A stretch of 64,000 nucleotides of DNA. Origin: Lineus longissimus. Its lineage: Eukaryota; Nemertea; Pilidiophora; Heteronemertea; Lineidae. The notes below the pieces were generated by a model that saw only the letters and a list, made by a program, of their open reading frames with translations, was not told the DNA's origin and ran no database searches. Shown here in pieces: positions 38,518 to 48,986 of the stretch (positions within the stretch are counted from its first letter, which is position 1; the number at the start of each line of letters is the position of its first letter). The stretch spans positions 19,778,599-19,842,598 of the forward strand of contig NC_088309.1 in assembly GCF_910592395.1 (NCBI RefSeq). The letters are read 5' to 3'. Position numbers and translations under genes: made by a program.

Positions 38518-41500
38518 ATGATGGCTGTCGAACGAAAACAGGTGCTTTAAAACTCAAATTTCTTAAAAACCTTTGTGACTTTGTGCGAATTAGATCTCCT
38601 CATTGTTGTCAGAATCATTTACAAGTCAGGACATCATTGAAATCAGGATCAAGTGAAGATACACTGAGAAATCGCAATCTAAAATTATCCGACAATAGAC
38701 ATTATATAGTATAGGCTATTTATTGAGTGCATAATGTCCGAGATAAGATATTTTCTGACCTTAAGCTGCAGTTTTCCAATTGAGGAAGTGAATATCGGAT
38801 AAGTCCCTGTAGATAAGTGGCACTGTAAGTCACGTACCTTTTCTGGGCCCGTTCATAACCAAAATGGCTGATGATCGCACATAGCCTATGACTATGTCAT
38901 TGTCATGGCTAGACCAGCTACTAGAGCCAGCAAATGAAGTTGCAATGCTAGTGTCATAATAGAATAGATCTCTGGAGACATGAATCATGATGGCCACAGT
39001 GTCAGCCCTGAAATGCTCAAGACTCACTGTGCCTTTGAGATCGAGCGGATTCAAATTGCCACTAGATCGTGAATAAATAAACGAGGCTAAACCACTTTAA
39101 GGAGGTCAAAATTTAAAGTTTTCTTTTTCAGATTTTGCAGAAACTATATACCACAGTTTACTGCCAATGCTTTTCACCTTGTGGGAAATATCTTGCAGCA
39201 TGTGACAACTTTGGAAGAGTAGCACTTTTCAAGTAAGTGGAGCATGACACGACAGACCAATTGAAATTCATCCTGTTCTTGTCCAAAAATAAAATCTTGG
39301 CTGCTCCTGCTGTCTTGAGTAATAGTCTATTCAAGGAACTGAATAAACCCATTGGAAAAAGTGAAAAAGTTTTGGATCTTTGCAACAGGCAATAATTTAA
39401 GTTCATTGAATAGATTTAAACTGCTACATGAAAACAGGTAATGATTTGAAAAAAGGCCCTAACTCACCTCAACAAATCAGTGTCTTAAAACACTAACTGT
39501 TTTCTTTTTATTTCAGTCTATCAAATGCTTTGGCTGCAGATGCCACTGACTCTTCATGGAAGCCATGCCACATTTTCCAAGGTGCGTTGATAAAAGCAAC
39601 AACAAACATGCAATGCATCAGTTTGGTACATCAGTTTCAACTCGTAGTCAATTTTAACAACCAGAAGTACCGGGGTAGTATGATTATGATTCAAAAATAT
39701 ATCATTATAACATTCAAAACCTTCTATTCTAATTTACCTGAAAAATATCTCTTGTCTGCAGGTAAATCAGTTATTGCTGTGTTTGATATTGATTGCTGCA
39801 CTATTACATCACAGATTCTTGTCGCAGGTACCTGCAATTTGTCTGTGATTTAAATTGCTCGTTCGCGGGCACAAAACTTGTCCCTCACTTGCGATACAAT
39901 TCTCACTGGTAAAACTTTGCCTCACATATTTTCATAGATACAACATCTGTATCACTATACATGATGAACAGGCTTGATTCTTGTTTGACTTGCTGGTATG
40001 TGATGTAAACATAGTTCCCAGTCGCTGGTTTCGTCCCACATACATAATCCTTCCAGTCGGCACGTTTCGGGTCCGTATTTGTGACAGAATTGCAGTTGAC
40101 TGCAGATGCTCTTCCGTTTGAGTCCATGTTGATGACTTCTACTTTGTATCCGGAGAGATAATTGTCTGAAAAAAAAACAGAAAATTTATTTTCTTTTGAA
40201 GAAGGTCCTAAGTTTAGCGGGGTAAGGATAGATATCTTGTTGGCATATTGCATTGATCTTGATCTTTGCCTTATAAGATGTCCCCTGTTGTGGCTGCTAC
40301 TTCTCTTTCTGTTATTGATAATAATATGTATTAGGGCAGGCAACTGGAATATCGCAAAGCTCTTCGGAGTCAAATCAAATATGAATCAAGTACGAGTGCT
40401 ATACAAATACTGAAAATTTTTCCAAGCTTCATACTGAAAAATTAGGGTGGTCAGGGGTGTAGTGGCTAGAGTTACAGGCTCATCATCAGAAGGTCATGCC
40501 TTTATACGATTACCACTGTTTTGTCTTTGTGTCCTCGAGCAGACACTAAACCCTACATTGCTATCCTTGACCTAAGAGTATAAGTGGGTAACAGGCTTCC
40601 TGGGAAGTTCATCTGCGATGGACCAGAATCCTGTCCAGGAGGAGTGATACTCCTAGTCCTAGTCACTCCTAAATGCTTTGAACAGAATCTGGAATAAGCT
40701 CTGGCCTGCTGATTTGTTGCAGCTCTTCCATCTTACCAGCAGACTTGCATGTAAACTTTTATACTGCTAAGTGGTCTCAGTGATGTCTCTCTGAAGAACT
40801 AGAGGCATGCTGATGTTACCTGAGTAAAAGGTAATGACACTGATGTTAACCACGCTAGTGAACAGTATCATCATCCTTGGGACTTGCATCTTTACAGACT
40901 CTATGTAGGTGACTGGATCATCATCAAGAAGGCTTCTTGTTGCTGTGAATGTCTTGCTATCAAATGTCACCTTAGTAGGTATTGGCGTGGCTTGCCCTGA
41001 AAAGATATAATTACAAATTAATCAAATGTCAGACTGTGTACTCTGCAACCAATTAGCACAAGCATTTGCAACAAGACTACAGGTTAGATGAGGTAAACTC
41101 CTGAGGATGTTTGTTCGTCATCTATAAAGTACTTCATGGGGGAGAGACGAGGTGGGTCCACTGCATCTTGAGTGTAAGATGAACTTGCTCATGTTACAAT
41201 ATTGAAAGTATGGGATGTATTTTTGCAAAATGACTAAAATTGTGGTGTCCATGTACTTACTTGGCATACAGCTGCAGTAATAGCTATGTCCACATGATAG
41301 CTTCTTCTGTTCCTCGCATGTCTCAAATATGGTACAGCCAGGCATTGGCAGCTGCAAGAACAGGGTAAAAAATCAAGAACCAGCAGCGGGGAGTTCTTTG
41401 ACTGAGGAAGTAACTACTACACCCGACACATTTTAATGCGTTCATCAATTGACCTCTTTTTGGTCAGCCTCTAGATTCTAGTGGTCGAGTTCTGTTGTGG

Positions 41501-44500
41501 GGCAGCAAAATGGCCGACTTATGGGTCGGCCTTTGGTGTTGCTGACATCATGTTGAATGTGACGTCCAAAATCAACAGTGCCTGACCCCATAACTCATGG
41601 TAGTTTGGCCACACCACGAGAAGGAAAGTGGCAAGTTGTTGGAAAATGTTATCCGCGGCATTGTAAATGAGGCATGCAATCACAGGCATTAGGCTTACAT
41701 TTGTTTGAACTTGTGTGCAGCTGATGCATTCAACTGATATTTCCGAACTTACGCTTTGAAAAGTAATCAAAGTTTAGTTGTGCTCTCATGAGCCTGGAAT
41801 AACAATGGAACTAGGTTTTGCTGACAAAGTTGTGTTATATTTTTATTAAACCAATTCAATCTAGTGTTTAGAACCTAATGTCTAGGGAGTATTTTCAATA
41901 ATCATATTCAACTCGTACCTTTCCACTCTCCGGGCAGTTGTCTGTAGCCGGGGAGTAGTAGAAGAATCCCGGTGCATCTACCATCGCCGTTGGTTCATGT
42001 CCATACAACACGTCAGACACCTCGCACAGCTTGGTTGCGGCATTATAGTTGAACGATTCACAGGCAGGTGTTGCCAAACATTGAGAGATGCACTGGAGTT
42101 TTGATCTTGCCGTGAACGACTCTATAACATTCCCGGTTAGCTTTTTGTTCCGGATGGCACACATTGTGGTGGTCCGGCAGTAGTTACCTCTCAGTGTTAC
42201 AAGGCCTTCCCCAAGTACTAAAAGGGATGAAATATCAAATTTGGTAGCAGTTTTTGGAAAAAGACACCACTTGAAATAAGGACACTGGACAATCACCAGG
42301 GGGTCACTTAAGGACAAAGTCACAACCAGAAGACAGGGATAAGATCACTCCAAGTTGTATTGAGTTGATTCCGACTTGAAGTCAGATCAAGACTTTTACT
42401 TTGCCTGACTGGGTGCAGGTATGATTGATTGACATAGAAAAAGAATATGAAATGTACTTACAGATATAAGAAATATAAAGGACTATCGTTGTTATCCGTA
42501 TCATGGTCATCCAGCTCGTTGCCCAAGTTGTCTGAAGTCTTGATCCGAAATACCTTATTTTTTCATGAAAGTAATAACTTTTTATTATGACCAATTGGTC
42601 AGACACTCAATAAAACTATTCATCCAATCATAATGTATGCGCCTTCTACCTTGGACGATTCCAATCGTCCTTTTGCTGCATGTAACTTTGGTATGGCCAT
42701 TGGATGTTTCAGGAAGTGGCCAGTCAACTGCAATTACGTTTGACATCTTGTAATAAATCAAATGGAAAGGTTTTTATATTTGACTGAGGACATGTAAAAT
42801 CCTGTCATAAATCAAGTAGATGGAATATTGTATGTTGATGGCAGATGTTGATCATAGTAATCTGCATCCTGGTGTGCTCATCAGAGCCAAGCAGAAGAAT
42901 CTATTGTGAGGTTATTTCTGATCAATTTTGCTTTGGGAAGTGAATGAATACAGAATGGGTTACATTTGCGACAATGAATTCAGAATTGCTTGAGATTAGA
43001 TGCGTCTTTGGTCTTTGCTTGTCGATTCCATTGATTTATGCTGGGCATGCCAGGTCATTTGATTTATGGTTACTTAGTGGTTGTTTGCTAAGCTTTCTAA
43101 CAGAACGATTTGACATCAAGTGCTGCTAGCTGGCTTGTAATTTGTATATCTTAGTGGTTTCCTGGCGGTGCATTTTAATTTCCAGTCGAGAGGACGTGAT
43201 GTGGTCAAAGCATGAAGCTCAAGGAGATGTTGGAGTAATTGCCAATCTCGCAACAAATCAAATGTACTTACCTGGTTCCTTGTTAGAGAGCGTCTTTGGA
43301 TGCATCCAAAAATGTGCATAAACATTTAACCAACTACTGTGTGGCTTTGGACAGTTTATGTGTAAAGCAACACAGGAAGTCTGAACTAAACACTTGTGCC
43401 AGTTTGACACAAAAATAAAAATCATACCAGTAGCTGTAGTGATGGCATCATTCCTACTAGCCTGGGCTACGTTTAAAAGAAATTGGTCAGTTTATGGTCA
43501 TGTGATTCATGTGAAAACTGGTCTGGGATTTAAACTCTAGGACTCTAGGACCTTGGACATTGTTGTTTTGTTGTTGTTTATTATGGCAGCAAACAGTCCT
43601 CTGGTTTACAAGGCAGACACCAAATGAGCTTAATGGAAATTACCCATTGCCTGGGTTAGAAGAACTAATGCCATTCCTATGCTGGTATCTATGGTAACCA
43701 GTTTCTTGAGTTGGCCACAAGTGTGAATTATCCCAGCAAAATCTTGTCATTGCCAGCCAGTGCCATCAAACTGGAATTGATGTCCTTCTATCTGTCCCTG
43801 GGGTATGTTTCCATTCTCTTTTTGAAAATGGTGATTGTACAACCTCTGTATTTTGACCTCGCTGGGGCTGTCGAGTGGCACAGTGGAAACATCAGCACCT
43901 GTCAACTCTGAGGGCCTTGGTTCGATTCCCGGTCGGTCTTGGTATGCTCATGAGGGGGCGACTCCCTTCGACAGCATAGTTTTCCTCCTTCAGCTTTTAA
44001 AGCACCCAATATCGTTTATAGTGCTATTGCAATGTCCTAGTTGACGCTCAGCTTTCAAACTCAATATTTATAATTTCTAATAAAATTCTAATCTGTACTT
44101 CCAGCTCATGATGGTCCAATATATTCATTAGCATCGTCAAAAGATTTTTTAATAAGGTAGGAACAATCTTTCGTTTCAAATTCTTCTTCTTCTCGTGTTC
44201 ACTCTTGTGAGTTATTGTGTGCCATTACGTTTCACATTGATTGGGTTATCATTTAGCCTGTGTTTAGGATATCGAACCCATGAAGTCTGATACAAAATAG
44301 CCACCAGACCGCCGCTCTTGTCCGGTGAGTATTCAAATCTGATCTTTGCAGTGGTTTATTTTCAGTGCTGGTACTGGTGATATCAAAGGTTGGAACTGGA
44401 GTGATGTCATTAATAAGGTAAATAGCCATTGTAGTCTACGTGTGGCAGGCATTACAGTAAAACTAGAAATCCTTGCAAATTTTGCAAATTGGTCCATTTT

Positions 44501-47371
44501 GGGAATCATGTGTAAGTTTAGTGATGACCATTGATTTTCTTGCACCAAATGCATTGGAGCCAAGAGTCACAAAAATTGTGGAAATACAATTTATTACATT
44601 TGCAAAAACTTTAAAGTTTTATTGTTTCAGATTCCGAAGATTGTGTGGGCCTTATCAATTCCAAATACGTAAGTACACAGTATTTCGTTGAACTGGTATT
44701 CATTGAGACAGTGTCGCTAACAAGATTTATAGATCAAGTCCTCAGCCTCTTATAGAATTCTCTAAAAGCTGTACATGTACTGTACAGCTGTCATATTCTT
44801 TGAAAGCCATACACATGTACTGTATTCTGTCGTATTCTTTGAAAGCCATACATGTACTTTATTCTTTTGTATTCTTTGAAAGCCATACATGTGCTGTATT
44901 CTGTTGTATTCTTTGAAAGCCATATACATATACAGGACAGCTGGCATATTCTTTGGAATCCATACATCTACTGTATAAATAACAAAACGGTTAATTCAAA
45001 AGCAGCTCATCCAGAATCAATACACTACAAATGTTCGGCCTTGTTTCAGGGGTAATTTTGACAATCCAGAAACAAATTCCATAGCCCTGGACAACAAGGT
45101 AGGTTGGCCTGTATTCTTCCTTACCTTTGTAATAAGGGGTGATATCATAGGCTAGTCAAAAAGCTGCAGGTCAGCAGTGCCATGAAATTTCACTTCAAGT
45201 TGCAAACAACTGTTTGTACATATAACAAAATTTCTACCATGTGGCAGCCGTGCACATATCTGTGGAATCTGGCCCCAGCAACATGTGGCCCCGGCAGAAT
45301 GTCATTGTCTGCAAGGATAGAGTGTTATGATCATGAAATAACTTGGTTCTTATAATCATTAGACTTCGACTGATAGAATAAATTTGCTGTTTATTCCAGA
45401 ATGGTCCTTCTCATCTGTTTGCTGGATGTGGTGACAACAATATACATATGTGGGATCTTGAATCAGGCCATCTTATGGTAGGTAATCAACTGGAGGCCTA
45501 TTTCTAAGCAGTGTACCACAAAAAAGACTGCCCATCAATCTGAATACCAATAATATCAATAAGGTTGTTGGTTTAATGCTGGTTCCTTTCATTCAAGAAA
45601 GGGTCAGACCAAGTGCTGGTGAGGTGAATTGACATTTAAGTCAGGCATGATGTTCTATGCGCGTCATCCCCAGCAAAAGGGTTAAAAAGTTCCCCTTCTT
45701 ATTGTAGAAGAGCTTTGAGGGTCACACCGACTATGTACACAGTGTCATCTTACGGAACAACTGCAGAGAATGCATATCTGGTTCGGAAGATGGAACAGTC
45801 CGAGTTTGGGGTATGTAGTCTGATGTATTTTCGCATGGAATTACCAGGCTGAAGTCGGGTCATACAACCAGTGCTTCAAACTGACAAAGTTTTGCAATGA
45901 GCCAAAACTTTCTGAAAAAAATAGCACCATGCTGCATGCTATAACAATAACCAGTGCTGCCTCAAGTGTGAATCGAAGAAACTAGTTTTCATACCTCCTG
46001 TCACTTAACACAAAGCAATTGGACGAGTAATTGGATGAACAACCCCAGTTGTGACAGATACTGATGGCTTGACAAACATTCATCTTATTGACTGCGACAG
46101 TTCTCTACTATACTCTGTTTCAGATGTGCGCTCTCCCCATGAAGCTGTCCATATGATAGAACCATACAAACAGGAGGTAAGCAGATAAAACTGCCCAAGA
46201 CCCATGCCAAAGACACCAGGAGAACATACTCCTCCCAGGCCAAAGTCACTCAGGAGGTGGACAGCCTCCCTATTAAGCCACCAGGACACCATTTTTGGTA
46301 CAGAATTGGTACAGACTTGTCCTCTGTAATCAGGAGCCCCAAGGGTGTCCTTATTAGAAAGGTTCTTCTGTAATTACATTGACAATATAATACTCTTGTT
46401 AACCTATGGTTTATTCTTATCCAGGAATGCAGCCGTCCACAGATGGGTAAATGGATAGGTTGTGTGGCAACAGATCCTGGTGATGACTGGTTGGTTTGCG
46501 GAGGAGGCCCGCAACTCTCTATCTGGTTCCTGAGGTCCCTGACATTCACAACTGTGTTCGAAACGCCCCAGACTTGCCAACAACATGCCATGTTTTACGA
46601 CGATGAGGTGAGTCCAACTAGCTGGATATTGAATGGGTACAGTATTGAACAAGTGCTGAAATTGAACAAGGTCTACTAGAAAAGAGATTGGTTTGAACTC
46701 GTTGAAAATGGCCAAATCCTTTGCCAGGACCTTTGGTTCAGTGTTGACAGTGTGCAAGTAGATGGCATCACTGTGAGAATAGTATTTGAGCAGAGGGGAG
46801 TGTGAACCCCCTCTTCCATTTCGTTCCATATCAACCATATTCATTGTTTCAGATCATATCGGCTGGTACTAGTGGGGTTGTACATCACTGGAACGTGAAT
46901 GGTGAGAGCAGATCGCATGTACCATGTTCACCAGGGAGCGTCTTCAACGTCAACATCAATACAAACTCTGATAGTAACAAGGTACACATACACTTCTTTT
47001 GGTCTTCAGTGCAGACCCTTGACCTCAGTGAGTACCCTCTGTGAACCGGAGGGTATGTAGGAGTTCATCAGGATTGTGTCAATTTAACCCTTGAAGCTTC
47101 AAGCCGTCTTACATCATGTTGATGAGAGTTTAAGCATTTGGAATTCAAATTCTACTGAAGGCGATCTCATGTAACCATCTTTATTTGGCAAATTACCTAC
47201 CTTGTTTACTAGTACAAATCAACTGGGGATCCTTCCTGATTAGAACACTGCACTGTTCAGACTAATCTTTTTCAATCTAATTTTTAGGTCTTGTCGGTGG
47301 CTGGAAATTGTTCCAAAATAGACGTCTGCACAAACTTTGGATACACAGCATTTTCATTGGATTTCTGCTAA
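38518..47371 (+). CDS. THOC6: THO complex subunit 6 homologue, complete, 13 coding exons
   Basis: Exons: 38518-38541, 39132-39232, 39517-39581, 44105-44156, 44366-44417, 44631-44668, 45050-45098, 45400-45477, 45708-45810, 46124-46176, 46425-46607, 46853-46981, 47288-47371. All junctions are GT/AG and the frame is kept throughout, giving 336 aa (human THOC6 is about 341). It is a WD40 propeller of the TREX/THO mRNA-export complex in the nucleus. Diagnostic stretches are [62 protein letters not shown]...[12 protein letters not shown] (~157-188), [17 protein letters not shown] with DWLVCGGGP, and a C-terminal [11 protein letters not shown]. The start MMAVERKQ in exon 1 is chosen because it joins in frame (phase 0) to exon 2. 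The exon 1 donor (GTGCTT) is weak. Intron 3 (4.5 kb) carries an opposite-strand gene. Confidence 0.95.
39903..42510 (-). CDS. secreted PAN/apple plus galactose-binding-like protein, 5 exons
   Basis: Exons: 42510-42462, 42217-41919, 41351-41261, 40996-40820, 40165-39903. All use GT/AG sites and stay in frame, giving 292 aa with stop TGA at 39903. Residues 1-18 ([18 protein letters not shown]) form a signal peptide. Residues ~30-110 are a PAN/apple domain with [21 protein letters not shown] and [15 protein letters not shown]; such domains bind protein or sugar. Residues ~117-147 are Cys-rich ([20 protein letters not shown]). Residues ~148-292 resemble a galactose-binding-like/fucolectin fold, with the C-terminal pattern VNCN...VCG...GNYVYITY and a final KICEAKFY. 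No transmembrane or GPI tail is seen, so secretion is inferred. The role is probably lectin-like adhesion or immunity. The gene lies wholly inside THOC6 intron 3 on the other strand. No close AATAAA was found downstream. Confidence 0.85.
40441..40740 (+). mobile_element. tRNA-derived SINE
   Basis: GTAGTGGCTAGAGTTACAGG (A box) and AGAAGGTCATGCCTTTATAC (weak B box) are followed by TGTCCTCGAGCAGACACTAA. The body then has GTCCAGGAGGAGTGATACTC and GAATAAGCTCTGGCC. This order matches the body of SINEs common in marine invertebrates. It lies in an intron of the PAN gene and of THOC6. It is not a tRNA gene, as the B box is degraded and stems do not form. Confidence 0.7.
42653..42670. repeat. 8+2+8 perfect inverted repeat
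   Basis: GGACGATT-CC-AATCGTCC lies about 140 bp upstream of the PAN gene start. It could be a protein-binding palindrome or chance; nothing else supports a function. Confidence 0.35.
43868..44020 (+). mobile_element. tRNA-derived SINE
   Basis: TCGAGTGGCACAGTGGAAAC (A box) and CCTTGGTTCGATTCCCGG (B box) are about 36 bp apart, followed by ATGAGGGGGCGACTCCC. The internal Pol III promoter is better preserved here than in the other copies in the window. Acceptor and T-stem pairing fail, so it is a SINE and not a tRNA. It ends about 85 bp before THOC6 exon 4. Confidence 0.7.
44790..44979. repeat. ~37-bp tandem repeat in THOC6 intron 6 (5 units)
   Basis: The word TATTCTTTGAAAGCCATACA recurs five times at 37-40-bp spacing, the last copy being diverged. 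Each unit carries ACATGTAC or a variant. It is intronic and non-coding; the minus-strand open frame across it (44762-44947) is an artefact. Confidence 0.85.
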
Positions 47372-47836
47372 CGGATGTTAAGACATGGAAATATGTTATG
47401 ACATTGGTGTCATTTAATGTGCTTTGAATTGACTAGCCTCAATCATGGGGTACTTTGGACTCGTTATTGTGCTTGAATAAGTGACTGTCATGACTACTGT
47501 GCAAGGCTTGAGGACTTATTCGATAGACCCGTGTGCTTACTTCCTTCATACTGCCAGTGCCTTAATCAAAGTGACTTTCATGGACTGCTGTGCAAGGCTC
47601 AAGGACTTAATCACTGGACTGGTGGTGGACATATGTTTTCACACTGCCATGTTCAATTGAATAAGGCCATTCAAATTGGAAGGAAAAAACAGCGTTTATA
47701 TTGAACTCTATCAAGGGCCACTATTGTAAGAGTTTTTTTCTTGACAACTCACCTTTTTGGCAGCAAAACAGCAATATGTCCAACTAAAGAAATGAACAAA
47801 AAGAAATGTACTCTCAAAATGTTTATTTTGGTAAAA

Positions 47837-47842
47837 AATAAA
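47837..47842 (+). terminator. THOC6: THOC6 poly(A) signal
   Basis: AATAAA lies 466 bp after the THOC6 stop and is the first canonical signal there. It is followed by the T-rich sequence ACTTTGCTGG. Confidence 0.6.
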
Positions 47843-47876
47843 ACTTTGCTGGTGAAATAATTATTTGTACTCTGAA

Positions 47877-47882
47877 TTTATT
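47877..47882 (-). terminator. KIF12: KIF12 poly(A) signal
   Basis: TTTATT on the plus strand is AATAAA for the minus-strand KIF12 transcript, about 1.1 kb after its stop. I see no nearer canonical signal in the 3' UTR. It is 34 bp from the THOC6 signal on the other strand. Confidence 0.5.
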
Positions 47883-48053
47883 TCTGTAGGAGAATAATCA
47901 AATAACAAAGAATGTCGGTCCCAACAAAATATATGCCATTATAACTGATTGACCTACTCAATATCAGCAGGCCCTCAGACTTCATAAACCTGGGATGGAT
48001 CCAGGAGTCTAACGGAGAGGAAGCACCTCTGTGAAAAATTTCTCCAATAACGT

Positions 48054-48066
48054 GGGGGGGGGGGGG
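48054..48066 (+). repeat. poly(G) tract, G13
   Basis: Thirteen consecutive G on the plus strand, inside the predicted KIF12 3' UTR, where the transcript would carry C13. Confidence 0.9.
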
Positions 48067-48986
48067 CGGCTTAGCCCTTGTATACTCGGCTGACTTGCTA
48101 TACAAACCTTGCTGATCTGCAACGAATCTGAATATCAAAACAAATAAATAAATAAAGCAGAAAACACTAGTCTGACAACTAGTGCCTCTAGAATATAACA
48201 AGGAATACAATATTATGTACCTACAGTGGAAATTTTTACACAAAAACAGTAATTGCAACTCCTAAAGATGTACAATTCGTAACAAGTAAAAATACAAAAA
48301 TGCTATTTACAAAAACTGCGCCAAGAAAGTTACGTCTGCTAGTCTTTGCCTTTGTTTTCAATTATCATCTACAATTTGGGTAATTGTACACTGTGAAATG
48401 TTCGCAAAGCTCAAGTTGTCGAATTTGCTCATTTTCAATTGAAATTCCAATATTTCTGTTTGTCAAGGCATTTTAAAACTTTGCAATCACAGTTCACTTA
48501 TAATCAGCAGTAATTCACTATCCATACAAGCCTTTACACTTCACTACAGTGGCCTGATATTTTGGTCTGATGCGTGATTGTGTATCCTCAAACGGACCGA
48601 AGCACATGTCTCATAACAACGTGATGCAATAAATGGCAAAGTTCATTGCCACAAATAACGCCCTAGCGAACCAAATAACATCCTGAAACATCAGAAGCGT
48701 CCTAAGGTCAAGTGGTTTTCCATCACAATATATCCAGTCTACAATGTTTTTAGCCCCAGAGTGGCCCTAGTCAATAATATATGAAACCCTTCAAGAACAA
48801 CAGATCATGTCAGGTCTTTTCCAACTGTTGCCTTGTACACCACAATTACCACTCCTGATATGAAACTCCATAAATGACACAAATCCTCTAAAAAGATTTG
48901 ATGTTCCATCATATCATACACTGTTCTCCACTCTCTGTCCTGAGTTTTCCAGTTAGAAATATTGCAGATTGACCAAAATGGTTTTG

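Noticed and set aside
43868-43945. tRNA gene
   Set aside because: Good A and B boxes, but acceptor and T stems do not pair and a SINE body follows. The same reasoning applies to 25446, 40441, 23290 and 56493.
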